The notes beneath the pieces were generated by a model that saw nothing but the letters and a program-made list of their open reading frames with translations, was not told the origin of the DNA and searched no databases. Made by a program: the position numbers and the translations under genes. From positions 1 to 64,000 of IMG/VR virus record IMGVR_UViG_3300036791_001907: DNA of 64,000 nucleotides; one strand, given 5' to 3'. This stretch comes from a virus. This document shows, piece by piece, positions 18,737 to 28,954 of the stretch; within the stretch, counting starts at the first letter, position 1, and each line of letters begins with the position of its first letter.

Positions 18737-19261
18737 ATGCCCGACATCTTTGGCAAGAGCACTCACGGGCTAGGGGCGGCATGGTCCGCCGACGGCGCGG
18801 CGGTCTCGTTCTCGGGCCAGGCGGCCGGCCTGCTCGGCGCCGGCATGATCGTCCAGCAGGTCAACATCGGCTACCAGCAGCAGGTCACCCGGCTCTACGA
18901 GATCGGCTCGAGCCTGACCTACTTCGTCGCGGGCCGCGCTCAGGGTAACATGTCGGTCGGCCGGATCGTGGGCCCGGGCGTGATCATGTCGGCGTTCTAT
19001 TCACGGTTCGGCGACGTCTGCAACGCCAGCCAGAACACGATGAACCTCTACATCGGCACCGGCTGCCGGACCGTCGGCACGACCGCCACCGCCGGCCAGA
19101 CCGCGACGTTCACGAACGCCCGGTTCAAGATGAGCTACGTCGTCCTGATCAATGTCGGCATCTCGGTCGGTGCCATGGACATGGTGATCAACGAGCAGCT
19201 CCAGTGCATGTTTGTTACACTCGAAAACAACGACGCCGCAACCGCCGGGATTGCGGCCTAG
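18737..19261 (+). CDS. Tail tube protein
   Basis: This 174-aa product directly follows the sheath, where contractile-tail phages encode the inner tube. The central segment has the alternating pattern expected of a tube fold (VQQVNIGYQQQVTRLYEIGS, YFVAGRAQGNMSVGRIVGPG). It is followed by a hydrophobic C-terminal strand region (MSYVVLINVGISV, MVINEQLQCMFVTLE). The size fits tube proteins (about 160-200 aa). GGAGG precedes the ATG by 10 nt. The assignment combines position, length and pattern. Confidence 0.75.
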   Translation: MPDIFGKSTHGLGAAWSADGAAVSFSGQAAGLLGAGMIVQQVNIGYQQQVTRLYEIGSSLTYFVAGRAQGNMSVGRIVGPGVIMSAFYSRFGDVCNASQNTMNLYIGTGCRTVGTTATAGQTATFTNARFKMSYVVLINVGISVGAMDMVINEQLQCMFVTLENNDAATAGIAA

Positions 19262-19330
19262 CGGCGCAGCGGCCAGCGTGCCGTCTGCCGGGCCTCTTGT
19301 GCCCACAACCTCACCGTAAGGTGGTCTCCA

Positions 19331-22048
19331 ATGCCAGGCGAGAACAACCAGGGGCGTCGGCCGCTCTTCGGGCCGATGTCCCAGACAGCGTACGGGCTGG
19401 ACTGGCAGCGGAAGGCGCACCCCAGCTCGGTCTGGGCCCCGATCGACGATGCCCAGGGGGCCTCCCACGACGCGCGCAGGAACCTGAGCATCGGCCCCGG
19501 CATCTATCGCGGCCGGGTCGTGGATGTGGTCGCCTACGCCCAGTGCTACCGCGTGCTGCTCGAGCGCCAGGGGGGCGTGGTGCTCTGCATGGCCATGGCG
19601 GCTACCGGCTTCCTGCCCGTCGGTCCCATCTCGATCCAGTCGATCGGCCCCGGGTCCGAGGTCTACGTGCTGCGGCCCGTGGGCGGCGGCTACGGGATCA
19701 TCCTGGGGGGCATCCCCAGTGCGCAGACGGCCCCCGAGATGGCCCTCTCCGACTTTATCCACCAGACCAGCCGGTGTGGTCTGCGGATCGACAAGGTCCA
19801 CTCGGCGCCGTTCGGGTGCGCCGACCATGGCAGCATCGCCGACTGGTCCAACGGCCGGCCGTTCGACGGCCTGTCGCTGGGCGAGTGGGGCGCGATCACG
19901 GAAACCGGACTGCGGCAGTTCCTGGACCCGTTCATGGCCCAGTGCGCCGTCGACGAGGCGACCGGCGTCTTCGCGTTCTACCATGACCAGCTGCTGCGGC
20001 TGGCCGGATACAACACCCAGATGTTCTCGGGGGGCAACGAGCTCGAGATCTACGTCGATCAGCTCGAGACGCATCACTACGACGGCTTCACCCCCTACCC
20101 CTGGGAGCAGTGCGGCGCCATCGCGCCGGGCGTTGACCCCTATCGGGAGATCGATCCCCAGGACGTCCAGTTCAACAAGCCCTACTACGGCGCCTGGGAA
20201 CCACAAAATGACGACCAGATGCCCTTTCACCGCTCGCTCCTGTTCCGGGGCTACCTGGGGCAGGGGGGCAAGCGGATGGTCCAGGCGCCGCCGCCGAACG
20301 AAAGTGACGTGCCCGCCGCTGGCCGCGACGCCTCGAGCGGACTCAACACCTATGGCGACGACAACCAGTACGCGGCGCTCTTCGAGGAGAACCTCGGCCT
20401 CGACGGCCGCTACTCGCTGCGCTCGGCCAAGGCAATTCATATCGTGAAATGGCCAGCGATCCCGGCCGTGAAGCGGATGATGCGGATCGAGAACGCCGAG
20501 GGGGACAACGAGGACAACTACAAGTTCGCCGGCTACGAGGGGGGCGGTCAGGATCACAAGGTCACGGGCGAGATCGAGGCCGACTCCGATACGCCCCATC
20601 TCCAGCAAGCCGCCGGTCTGATGGATGTCCATGCCTGGGTCTTCAACTGGCTGGGCGCGCACCCGTTCTTCTATCACGAGAACGACTGGCGCATTCAGGA
20701 TGAGGCCGACACCTTCATCCAGAAGGTCGAGGAGCCGATCTCCTTCGGCGATCTGGCCGATGAGTTCTATCTGCCCCGCCCCGACGCCGTGGAGCAGCAG
20801 ATCGACCACCGCTACGAGAAGGTGAAGTACTTCCCGAACCTTTCATACATTGGCATGCATGATGACGGCGGCGTCGTGATCGGCGACGGCTACGGCGCCG
20901 AGATCCGGATGTGCGGCGGCCATATCTTTCTCACGGCACCAGGTGACATCTGGGCCAAGCCCGGCCGCAACTTCAACGTCCTGGCTGGTTATGACGTCTG
21001 CCTGCGGGCCAAGAACTCGATGGACCTGTCGACAACGGAGCATGATCTACGGCTGAAGGCCGAGCACAACCTGCACATGCTTGGCGGCAATAGCGGTGAG
21101 ATCGGCGGTGTGCTGATCGAATGCAAGGCTCCGGGCGCCTACGACTACCAGAACGTCGTCGGCGAGGACGTGACGATGGGGGGCTTTCAGGTGAAGGTGG
21201 ACAAGGGGGACGCCACCCTCTGGGCCTCGAACATCTATCTTCGCACCGGCGGCGGCGATGTGCAGCCAGGCAGCATCACCCTCGACGCCGACGCCGGCAA
21301 GCAGACGATCACGCTCCAGGCCAGCACGATCGCCAACTTCGTCACCAACACGATCCTGGACAACTTCGGTACCGTCGGCAACGTCACGGTCACCCACCTG
21401 TGGGGGGCCGAGTCCAACATCATCGGCTCGGGCTGCTTCATCAACGGCTTCGGCACCTTCACCAACAGTATCCTTGTCGAGGGATGGGTCGAGACCATCG
21501 GCGGCTACTTCGCCAGCGAGCTGGTCAGTCCACAGAACGAGGGTCGGGTTGACGCGATCATGGGTTATGGTCTGAGCGAAGCTTACCAGAACATCAAGAC
21601 GGACAAGGATGATGCGGCCAAGGCTGTGACTGATGCCCAGGCGTTCTGGCAGGATCTCTTCGCCAAATATCTCTATGCGGAGAACCAGGCCGGCAACGAC
21701 GACACCATCACGGCGGTTCACTTCACGTTCCGGAACCCAGCCCAGTACCGCACCGACAACTTCCAGCTCTTCGAGGACCGCTGGCAGCAGATGGCCCGCC
21801 TGAGCGGCCAGGAGCTGAACACGTGGGAGGAGAAAACGATCACCGGCGGCGCCGAGGAGACGATGCCCTATCCCGGCAAGGAGCCCTGGAATGACGATGA
21901 TACTTACATGCAGATGGACCTGAACCTCTATGATCCCGAGGAGGGGATCAGCAAGACCCGAGCGGATTCCCAGAGCGACTACGAGGAGCCCAAGTTCAAG
22001 GATCCGGAGCCCCAGCCGCCGTCCAAGGGCTATCTGGTCATCGTGTGA
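19331..22048 (+). CDS. Baseplate spike / central puncturing protein with OB-fold and beta-helix
   Basis: In this 905-aa product residues about 55-132 form an OB-fold-like barrel (GIYRGRVVDVVAYAQCYRVL, VYVLRPVGGGYGIILGG), as in gp5/VgrG/gpV spikes. Residues about 505-720 have short repeated strand motifs (GGVVIGDGYGAEIRMCGG, VLAGYDVCLRAKNSMDL, LRLKAEHNLHMLGG) typical of a triple-stranded beta-helix. The C-terminal 180 residues are charged and helical and end in YLVIV. I see no lysozyme motif. Such proteins tip the tail tube and pierce the cell envelope. The position between tube and chaperone/tape-measure genes is unusual but known in large phages. Confidence 0.7.
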   Translation: MPGENNQGRRPLFGPMSQTAYGLDWQRKAHPSSVWAPIDDAQGASHDARRNLSIGPGIYRGRVVDVVAYAQCYRVLLERQGGVVLCMAMAATGFLPVGPISIQSIGPGSEVYVLRPVGGGYGIILGGIPSAQTAPEMALSDFIHQTSRCGLRIDKVHSAPFGCADHGSIADWSNGRPFDGLSLGEWGAITETGLRQFLDPFMAQCAVDEATGVFAFYHDQLLRLAGYNTQMFSGGNELEIYVDQLETHHYDGFTPYPWEQCGAIAPGVDPYREIDPQDVQFNKPYYGAWEPQNDDQMPFHRSLLFRGYLGQGGKRMVQAPPPNESDVPAAGRDASSGLNTYGDDNQYAALFEENLGLDGRYSLRSAKAIHIVKWPAIPAVKRMMRIENAEGDNEDNYKFAGYEGGGQDHKVTGEIEADSDTPHLQQAAGLMDVHAWVFNWLGAHPFFYHENDWRIQDEADTFIQKVEEPISFGDLADEFYLPRPDAVEQQIDHRYEKVKYFPNLSYIGMHDDGGVVIGDGYGAEIRMCGGHIFLTAPGDIWAKPGRNFNVLAGYDVCLRAKNSMDLSTTEHDLRLKAEHNLHMLGGNSGEIGGVLIECKAPGAYDYQNVVGEDVTMGGFQVKVDKGDATLWASNIYLRTGGGDVQPGSITLDADAGKQTITLQASTIANFVTNTILDNFGTVGNVTVTHLWGAESNIIGSGCFINGFGTFTNSILVEGWVETIGGYFASELVSPQNEGRVDAIMGYGLSEAYQNIKTDKDDAAKAVTDAQAFWQDLFAKYLYAENQAGNDDTITAVHFTFRNPAQYRTDNFQLFEDRWQQMARLSGQELNTWEEKTITGGAEETMPYPGKEPWNDDDTYMQMDLNLYDPEEGISKTRADSQSDYEEPKFKDPEPQPPSKGYLVIV

Positions 22049-22055
22049 GGTTTTC

Positions 22056-23276
22056 ATGCCTGAAAAAAGAAAGCTTGATCTTCGCAGGCGGCCCCAGCCG
22101 CAGCCGCCGCCCGCCGCGCCGCCGCCCACGCTCCGGGAGACGCTGGGGCCCGCCCTGTTCCAGCCGGGCCGGCTCATCGATCCCAAGTTCATGACGACCT
22201 GGGAACGGAAGCAGCTGGAGGCCATCGGCTGGGAGCCCGGGACCCCGGTTCCGGGCAATGCCGCCGAGCTGATCGCGGCCGCCCAGAAAGAAGCCACAAG
22301 TGAACTGCTACCAGTGCCACCGGACACGCCGCCGCTCGAGATGCCGGAGCCGGTCGATATCAGCCGGCTGTCCGCCGCGAAGCAGCAGGAGCTGCGCGAG
22401 GCGCTCGCGGACGCGGCCCATTATCAGGAGCAGTTCCAGGCGCAGGAGGCGGCCGTCGCCGGCAAGCCCGCCGGCATCGCCGAGGCGATCCGTGTCGCCG
22501 ACCGGGTCACCCAGGAGGGACAGCCGAACCTGGGCATCTCCGTCGTCGACGATCGGCCGCCCCGGCCGGCGGCGGTACCAGCCGCGGCCCGGCCCACAGG
22601 CTGGCGGCAGCCTGATCCGCCGCCGGAGTCCAAGCCGACGGGCTGGCGGCAGCCGGCGCCGCCGCCCCAGCCGGCGCCGCCAGAACCGGCCGCCGATCCG
22701 CCGGTCGGCGACCTCTCCGATGCCGGCGGGATCGGGATCACCCATTGCCCGCATTGCAACTGGGACCTGAAGCGGCCTGATCCCAGCACGCCCACCGATG
22801 ACGACAAGCGGACCTACCTGATGGCGACCCTGGCCGGTCCCGGCCACCGGTTCACCCGCGAGATCGTGCTCCTGGGCGGGACCGTCAGGGTCGGCTACCG
22901 CGAGCTGACCGGGGGCGAGGCCGACGCGGCGCTGACGCAGATCGCCGAGGACGTGCGCAAGAGCCGGGTCGTGGGTGACGGCGAATGGTGGCAGCGGCTG
23001 ATGGACTACCGGATGACCCAGGCCATCGACTACATCGAGATCCGCAGCGTGGGCCGCGTCCACGAGGGCGTCGACCTGGCGGACATCGAGTCCGACGACG
23101 GCAATTCCACGCCGTACCCGGCGCTGATCGATCACCTGCTGGGCAGCGTGCTTCAGAGCGAGAGCCTGCGGCGGGCGATCGGTCAGGGCTTCATGCGGTT
23201 CCAGCGGCTCTGCGAGAAGCTCGAAGCCAATGCGGATGAGGAGTCTTTCTGGAACGGGATCGGCTCGCTGCGCTGA
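22056..23276 (+). CDS. Putative tail assembly chaperone-like protein with Cys motif
   Basis: I start at ATG 22056 (GAGG 5 nt upstream), just after the spike stop, giving 406 aa. The N-terminal ~230 residues are Pro/Ala/Gln-rich with repeats of PTGWRQP and are probably disordered. A THCPHCNWDL zinc-type motif follows near residue 230. Then a globular part reads HRFTREIVLLGGTVRVGYRE LTGGEADAAL and ends in helices. This Cys-motif plus GG-V-x-YRELT pattern, and its place just before the tape-measure gene, fit tail-tube assembly chaperones in large myoviruses. I see no convincing programmed-frameshift site. The next start overlaps its stop (TGATG). Confidence 0.55.
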   Translation: MPEKRKLDLRRRPQPQPPPAAPPPTLRETLGPALFQPGRLIDPKFMTTWERKQLEAIGWEPGTPVPGNAAELIAAAQKEATSELLPVPPDTPPLEMPEPVDISRLSAAKQQELREALADAAHYQEQFQAQEAAVAGKPAGIAEAIRVADRVTQEGQPNLGISVVDDRPPRPAAVPAAARPTGWRQPDPPPESKPTGWRQPAPPPQPAPPEPAADPPVGDLSDAGGIGITHCPHCNWDLKRPDPSTPTDDDKRTYLMATLAGPGHRFTREIVLLGGTVRVGYRELTGGEADAALTQIAEDVRKSRVVGDGEWWQRLMDYRMTQAIDYIEIRSVGRVHEGVDLADIESDDGNSTPYPALIDHLLGSVLQSESLRRAIGQGFMRFQRLCEKLEANADEESFWNGIGSLR

Positions 23277-23698
23277 TGGTGCAGGCCGCCACTGCCGGGG
23301 TTGTGGACTTCGGCAGGGCCGATCCCCGTGATCTCAAGTGGTGGCGGCACCTGCGGCTGATCGTCGATCAACTGGAGCGGAATAACCTCAGGGAATATTA
23401 TCGGCTGTACTATGATCGGACCGTGACTGTTCTGGGGCGCACCGACCTGTCGCACGAGTCGGCCACGCGGTTGCTGGACGAGTCGGATACGCGGATCGAC
23501 AGCATCGCCAAGCTGCTCTTCCCGTGGATCACCTGGGATCGGCAGAAGATCCGGGAACAGGAGGCCGTGCAATTGCGTGCGTCCTGGGAGGCCTGGTTCG
23601 GTAAGCTGGACGATCCAGATACCCAGCGACGGATCCGCGAGACGGCGGCGTGGCTGCGAAGTACCACCCGGAAGACCCCACGGATGGGAAGGCGCTAG
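23276..23698 (+). CDS. Small helical protein preceding the tape measure gene
   Basis: This 140-aa, mostly helical, basic protein (DLKWWRHLRLIVDQLERNNL, WITWDRQKIREQEAVQLRAS) is coupled by TGATG to the gene above. It ends 1 nt before the tape-measure start. In many phages the second of two small genes here is the partner tail assembly chaperone. That role is plausible from position alone. No family is recognised. Confidence 0.55.
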   Translation: MVQAATAGVVDFGRADPRDLKWWRHLRLIVDQLERNNLREYYRLYYDRTVTVLGRTDLSHESATRLLDESDTRIDSIAKLLFPWITWDRQKIREQEAVQLRASWEAWFGKLDDPDTQRRIRETAAWLRSTTRKTPRMGRR

Positions 23699-26600
23699 AT
23701 GGCAAGCGGCTACTCGAACCCACTGCTCGACGAGTTTGCCATGCACCGCGGCCTCTTCGGCGGTGCCCAGGAGTGGCCGCAGCGCATCGACTTCAACTTC
23801 GGCGACGCCGGCATGGGCGGGCCGTTCGCGAGCATCGCCCCGTTCATCATCCAGCCGGCGATCAACGCCATGTTCGGGCACGGCGGCTTCATGCCGGCCC
23901 AGTTCATGCCCACCCAGAGCTTCCGCGACCAGATGCTGTCCAAGCAGTACTGGCAGGCCCGCCAGGGGGCGATGGCGACCGCCGCGCAGGCCGATCGCGA
24001 GACCTACGTCCGGATGCTCCGCGGCATGGCCCAGATGCGCGGTACGCCGTGGGGCCTGGATCAGCAGCGTTCCGCCAACGTCATGGCGGGCGACCTGGCG
24101 TTCATGGCGCCCTTCCTGGCGCAGGCGATGCCCGAGACGTTCGACGCTCTGCACGGCGTCCGGGGGTCGGCGACGGTCATGGCCTCGTTCCTCCACCGCG
24201 CCGGCCGCTTCGGGGTGGATCCGGCGACCGGCCGGACCGGCCTGTCGGGCGACTCGGCCGGCATTCTCGCCGCCGAGATGCACCAGCGGTTCTTCGGCGC
24301 CGATGCCAACCTGGCCGACTGGCGGGGCCTCTCCGCCGGCCGGGCCGGCGCCCTCTACGATGAACTTCAGACCCGCGGCCTGATGGGCATGTCGATCGGC
24401 GCCATGACCCAGCCCGAGCAGCTGCGGGCATTGACCGGCTCGGCGACCAGCCGGCAGGACGTGCTGCGGCTGCTGCGCGAGCAGAACCCGGACCAGTTCG
24501 CCAGGCTCGGCGGCAGGACGGATGCCGCCGGGCTGACCAATGTACTCCAGGACCTCCAGACCGGTAATGCAACCCAGTTCGATGCGCTCCTGCGGCAGTT
24601 TGACGCCAACCAGGTCGGCAACCGCCTGAAGGGCATGTCCGGCGCCGTGGCGGCGATGCGCGAGATCTTCGGCGATCTCGGCCGGCCCAACGCGCCGATG
24701 ACGCAGCTGATCGAGGGCCTGAATGCATTGACCCAGGGGGGTCTGGCGACGATGAGCCCGGCCGACCTGGAACGGACGGTGCGCACGACCCAGGTCATCG
24801 CGCGCACCAGCGGCATGGGGATGACGGCGCTCCAGGGGATGACGGCGCAGGGCGCCGCCATGGCGCAGCAGATGGGTCTTGATCCCCGCTTTGGCATGAC
24901 GGCGGCCCAGGGTGCCGCCGAATTCGGCGCCGCCTATGGCCAGGTCGGCCGCGGCGATCTCGCCGCCTGGGGCCGCGTCAGCCGCGATCAGCTGACGCTC
25001 ATGGATCAGCAGCTCCGGCTCAACGCGGCCAGCTCGCCCATGGCCAACCGCCTGGGCGCCGCCATGCGGACGGTCGAGACCCAGGAGCAAGCCGGCGTCG
25101 CGGTCACGGGGCCGCTGGCAGCCCTGGCGCAGGCAGTCCGGACCGGCGCCACCGAATTCATGGGTCCGGGCGGACAGATGCAGTCGTTGAACATGAACGA
25201 GACGCAGTGGCGGCAGATGATGGCCGCGAGCAACATCGACGCGGGGACGGCGATGGCCATGCTGCGGTCGCCGGCCGCCAACCAGCCGCAGATCGACCGG
25301 TACCGGTTCCAGGACGTCGCACGGACATTCCAGGGAGGTGAACTCGTCAACATGATGAGTCAGAGCATGCGCGAGCCCGTCCTCTCGCGCCTGTCCGCGG
25401 CTGGCATGCGCGATCCGGGGCGGATGCGCGATATCGCCACGACCGCGGCGCGCGCCCAGGCGGAGGCGTTCATGAACATGCCGGTCGAGATCCGGACCGA
25501 CGATCAGGCCCGCAACCAGTTCATGATGGATGCGACCCGCTCGGCCATGATGGCCCAGGGCATGAGCGAGGCGGAGTTTGACCGTCTCTTTCCCCGCGAG
25601 CAGTTCGCCGCGATGGTGGCGGCCGGTCTGGGCCGGGCCGAGCAGCGCCGCGCCAGCGACCCGCGGCTCCGCGCCTACACCAGCTTGAACGCGATGGCCG
25701 ATCTCAATAACCGGGCCGTGCTCAAGCGCCAGGCCTTCCTCCGGCAGGAGACCGCGGCCGAGGTGGCCGTGGGTACGGCCCTGGGCGGGCTGGGCACGGC
25801 GGGCCCACTGGCGCGGCTGATGGAGGAGATCCAGGATCCATCGCCCAATATCGGCGACGCGATCAAGAAGTTCCTGGGCGGCGTCAGTCCGGAGACGGTT
25901 CGCGAGCGGCTGGGCGGTATCGACGTGACCCGCATCGAGGCCGAGGGGGGCGTCGGCGCCACGGAGCGGGTCGGCGTGATCATGGAGGAGCTGATGACCG
26001 CCACGGAGGCCTACCAGCGTGGTCAGGCTGGTCCGGGAACGGATGCGGAGAAGCTCCGCGCCAAGGAGGCATTCGCGACCCACGCCGCGGCGCTACGGCG
26101 TGGCGGCACGCTGGCCCGGGACCGGGCCCGGCAGGTCCTCCGTGATGCCGGACTCATTGGCGACAGCGCCACCCCGGCCGACGTGCAGGCCAAGATCAAG
26201 GAGGTGCTCAACGACAAGAATGCCAACCCGGCGCTGCGGAAGACGATCGGCGCCCTCGCCGCCGCCGGCGCCACGGCTGATAACGCGGCCATCTATCAGC
26301 AGCAGGTGACGTTCCTGAAACAGCACGGGGTCACCGATCCCGCGGCGATCCGGGCCGCCATGGCGGGCGACCTGGACAAGCTGCCGGATGAGGCGGCGCG
26401 CGATCGGTTCCGGCAGATCGGTGGGCTGCGGGGCGGCCTGGACGTCCATGCGGCCAATGCCGGCATGGCCACAGGGGCCGCGGTCGGGGCCAAGGATCTG
26501 GCCGACGTGACCGCACAGCAGGCGCTCCTGGACACCGATCTGGCACGGGCCCGGACCCTCGTGGGTCCCGAGGAGCGGGACGCGATCGCCGCGCGGATGC

Positions 26601-27439
26601 GGCACGCCGGTGCCGTTGTTGATCGCAGCCGCGACGTGGTCAGCGCGCTACTGGGGGACAGCGCCGCGATGCGCAACCTGGGCGAGGGCGGCTTCGACAA
26701 GGCCAAGGGAGTTCGGGACAAGCAGCAGGAGATCGACCGCCTCATCGGCGAGACGGGGTTGACGCTGACCGACATCGTGGCCGGCAACTATGACGAGAAC
26801 AAGCTGAACGCCGATCAGGTGACGGCCGTCAACCGGATCAAAGGGCTCCAGACCGATGTCGTGAAGGGGATCGGCGAGCTGGGCGGCATGATGCGCCGGC
26901 CGACCGGCAAGATGAAGCCCGAGGAGGTGGCAAGGCTCACCAAGTACCAGGCCGAGCAGCGGCGGTCGGATGATGACCGGAACCGGGAAGCGATCAACGC
27001 GGCCGCCAAGGCGCTGGGGATCACCGTCGATGATGACAAACGGGCCACGTTCATGAAGCAGCTGGGCGCGGGCCCGGAAGCCGCGGCGCGGCGCTACGCG
27101 CTGGGCCGGGGCGTAAGTGCCCAGCAAACGCTCGAGATGATCGCCGAGGAGGAGGGCGTCAGCTTTGCGCAACTCAAGAAGACGGGCGGAGCCACCGTCA
27201 AAAAACTGTTCAAGGAGGCCGGCGCCCTGGCGGAGGGTGAAACCAGCGCCGTCATCGGCGCGGCGCTGAACCAGATCAACGAGCGGCGCGGGCAAGCGGC
27301 CGAGGCCGGCAGCAAGGCGGCCGCCGCGGGTGACGGCAAGTTCCAGATGTCGGGCACGGTGAAGGTGTCGTTCAAGGACGGCACGATGGACATGGCGGGG
27401 GCGACTGGAACCATGGGATCGACACCGGTAGCAGGGTGA
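23699..27439 (+). CDS. Tape measure protein-like, tail length determinant
   Basis: This 1246-aa protein is almost entirely alpha-helical and Ala/Met/Gln/Arg-rich. It has glycine-rich hydrophobic patches near the N-terminus (FASIAPFIIQPAINAMFGHG, FMPAQFMP) and long charged helices in the second half. Length, helical composition and position after sheath, tube and chaperone-like genes fit a tape measure protein. At about 1.5 angstrom per residue it would set a tail of roughly 190 nm. I see no lysozyme or peptidase motif. The very high Met content of the first 900 residues (many MGM, AMM, MMSQ) is unusual. The gene starts 1 nt after the previous stop. Confidence 0.65.
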   Translation: MASGYSNPLLDEFAMHRGLFGGAQEWPQRIDFNFGDAGMGGPFASIAPFIIQPAINAMFGHGGFMPAQFMPTQSFRDQMLSKQYWQARQGAMATAAQADRETYVRMLRGMAQMRGTPWGLDQQRSANVMAGDLAFMAPFLAQAMPETFDALHGVRGSATVMASFLHRAGRFGVDPATGRTGLSGDSAGILAAEMHQRFFGADANLADWRGLSAGRAGALYDELQTRGLMGMSIGAMTQPEQLRALTGSATSRQDVLRLLREQNPDQFARLGGRTDAAGLTNVLQDLQTGNATQFDALLRQFDANQVGNRLKGMSGAVAAMREIFGDLGRPNAPMTQLIEGLNALTQGGLATMSPADLERTVRTTQVIARTSGMGMTALQGMTAQGAAMAQQMGLDPRFGMTAAQGAAEFGAAYGQVGRGDLAAWGRVSRDQLTLMDQQLRLNAASSPMANRLGAAMRTVETQEQAGVAVTGPLAALAQAVRTGATEFMGPGGQMQSLNMNETQWRQMMAASNIDAGTAMAMLRSPAANQPQIDRYRFQDVARTFQGGELVNMMSQSMREPVLSRLSAAGMRDPGRMRDIATTAARAQAEAFMNMPVEIRTDDQARNQFMMDATRSAMMAQGMSEAEFDRLFPREQFAAMVAAGLGRAEQRRASDPRLRAYTSLNAMADLNNRAVLKRQAFLRQETAAEVAVGTALGGLGTAGPLARLMEEIQDPSPNIGDAIKKFLGGVSPETVRERLGGIDVTRIEAEGGVGATERVGVIMEELMTATEAYQRGQAGPGTDAEKLRAKEAFATHAAALRRGGTLARDRARQVLRDAGLIGDSATPADVQAKIKEVLNDKNANPALRKTIGALAAAGATADNAAIYQQQVTFLKQHGVTDPAAIRAAMAGDLDKLPDEAARDRFRQIGGLRGGLDVHAANAGMATGAAVGAKDLADVTAQQALLDTDLARARTLVGPEERDAIAARMRHAGAVVDRSRDVVSALLGDSAAMRNLGEGGFDKAKGVRDKQQEIDRLIGETGLTLTDIVAGNYDENKLNADQVTAVNRIKGLQTDVVKGIGELGGMMRRPTGKMKPEEVARLTKYQAEQRRSDDDRNREAINAAAKALGITVDDDKRATFMKQLGAGPEAAARRYALGRGVSAQQTLEMIAEEEGVSFAQLKKTGGATVKKLFKEAGALAEGETSAVIGAALNQINERRGQAAEAGSKAAAAGDGKFQMSGTVKVSFKDGTMDMAGATGTMGSTPVAG

Positions 27440-27445
27440 TCAGCG

Positions 27446-28147
27446 ATGGCCGATATCTTCAGCAACAGGCCTGGTGTCGTCGCGGTGCTCAACACGGGCG
27501 GCATCGACGACAACCCGTTCCGGGTGACCCTTGACGGCTTCTCGCAGAACGGCGCGCAGAGCGGCGTCATCTTCACGGAGATGGCCATCCAGCGCGCCGG
27601 TAACTACCAGTTCCTGCACACGCTCAACGACCTGGTCTATGTCTATAGTTTTGGTGAGCGGATCGGCCAGATCCGCGCCAGCGGCATGCTCTTTGCGCAG
27701 CTGTGCAACGGCGTCGGCGGCCTGTCGACTCTCCTGGCGTATTACGAGGCCAACCGGCTCGAGGCCCGCCCGGACCCGGTCTCGATCATCATCGGTACCA
27801 GTGATGCTGGCCGGTTCCGCGGCTTTCTGGTCGAGCTGAACGTCGACGTCGCGCGGCCTGATGCCCGGCTGGCCCAGTTCGGCATGCAGTTCCAGGCGCT
27901 GCCCAGTTCCAGCGCCAGCGGCAGCGGTGGCGGGTTCTTTGGCGGCGGCGGTGGTAATGGCAGTGGCGGTGGTGGCGGTGGTGCTGGTCCGGGTGCGCTT
28001 GCAGCCGCAGGTGCCGCCGGACTCGCAGGTGCCGCCCTGGGTGCCATAGGTGCCCCCGCGAGTGCTGTGGGAGCAACGGAAGGCGACTTCGCCAGCGGCG
28101 GCATGGGCGGGATCCCTGGGGGCATGGGATCCCCGGGTGGGTTCTAA
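27446..28147 (+). CDS. Baseplate or tail-tip protein with glycine-rich tail
   Basis: In this 233-aa product residues 1-150 form a globular part (VIFTEMAIQRAGNYQFLHTL, VYVYSFGERIGQIRASGMLF, VSIIIGTSDAGRFRGFLVEL) whose strand pattern resembles tube-fold proteins of the distal tail. The last 80 residues are nearly pure Gly/Ala/Ser. It lies 6 nt after the tape-measure stop, where distal tail or tube-initiator proteins are usually encoded. The glycine-rich tail is unusual and could be a flexible tether. No exact family is named. Confidence 0.55.
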   Translation: MADIFSNRPGVVAVLNTGGIDDNPFRVTLDGFSQNGAQSGVIFTEMAIQRAGNYQFLHTLNDLVYVYSFGERIGQIRASGMLFAQLCNGVGGLSTLLAYYEANRLEARPDPVSIIIGTSDAGRFRGFLVELNVDVARPDARLAQFGMQFQALPSSSASGSGGGFFGGGGGNGSGGGGGGAGPGALAAAGAAGLAGAALGAIGAPASAVGATEGDFASGGMGGIPGGMGSPGGF

Positions 28148-28162
28148 ACTCGAGTATCAGCC

Positions 28163-28954
28163 ATGGTGAACCATGTACGCACACTTCTGCTGAACCGTCC
28201 GGCGTCGGCCGTGACGCCGATGGGCGAGTACGTGCCGCCGTCGTTCCGCACCGTGGCGCTGCCGTCCTATCTTCAGCAGGCGCGCGGGCTCCTGTTCGGC
28301 CCCCGGCCCGATGCCACGATGCTCGACTACCGGCTCCGGCAGTACATGGCGCTACTGCATTCGACCGAGCTGGTGGAGTTCGTCACCGCCCCCGATCCGC
28401 GGATCACCTACACGCCGGGCGACCGCACCATGGCGGACTTCAGCTTCGCGCCGGCGGTGCTGCCGGTCGGCCACGACAACCTGCTCTACATCGTCGGCGA
28501 TCCGCCGATCGCCACCGACGGCGGGATGGTCTACTCCTGGCAGGTCAAGGTCCTGCTTGCCGGCCGTCCGGCACCGGTCGCGGCCGTGACCCAGCGCAGT
28601 CCGGTCCAGGGTTACGTCGAGCACGCGATCAGTTACACCGAAACACTATCGAATGAGTTCCCCCTGGATGGCTCGCCGCTCCTGGCGCGCTTCGGCAGTA
28701 CCGGCATCGTCGACGGCACGACGTGGATCGTCACCTGCCTGGCGCCGCCGGCGGAGGACCCGGGCCAGGTCGCCGCCACCTTCCGGGCCGTCGGCGGCAC
28801 GATCCTGGGCCAGCTCTTCGGCGGTGCCATCGCGGAGCCTTATATCACCGGGTATTCACTCTGGGACTCCGTCCAGCCGCTGCCCTACCGGCTGGGGGCC
28901 GTGCTGCTGGCCGTCGCCACCCGGACCGATGAGATTCGCAGGGGGATCAGCTGA
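28163..28954 (+). CDS. Tail/baseplate protein of unknown function
   Basis: This 263-aa mixed-fold protein (YLQQARGLLFGPRPDATMLD, YRLRQYMALLHSTELVEFV, LPYRLGAVLLAVATRTDEIR) sits between the tube-fold protein and the hub candidate. Its end overlaps the next start by TGATG. Position suggests a baseplate or hub-assembly role. I do not recognise a family. Confidence 0.5.
   Translation: MVNHVRTLLLNRPASAVTPMGEYVPPSFRTVALPSYLQQARGLLFGPRPDATMLDYRLRQYMALLHSTELVEFVTAPDPRITYTPGDRTMADFSFAPAVLPVGHDNLLYIVGDPPIATDGGMVYSWQVKVLLAGRPAPVAAVTQRSPVQGYVEHAISYTETLSNEFPLDGSPLLARFGSTGIVDGTTWIVTCLAPPAEDPGQVAATFRAVGGTILGQLFGGAIAEPYITGYSLWDSVQPLPYRLGAVLLAVATRTDEIRRGIS

Noticed and set aside
22059-22068. A-rich stretch at the start of the chaperone-like gene that looks like a slippery site
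   Set aside because: The heptamer is not in the phase needed for -1 slippage and sits at the gene start, not near its end.
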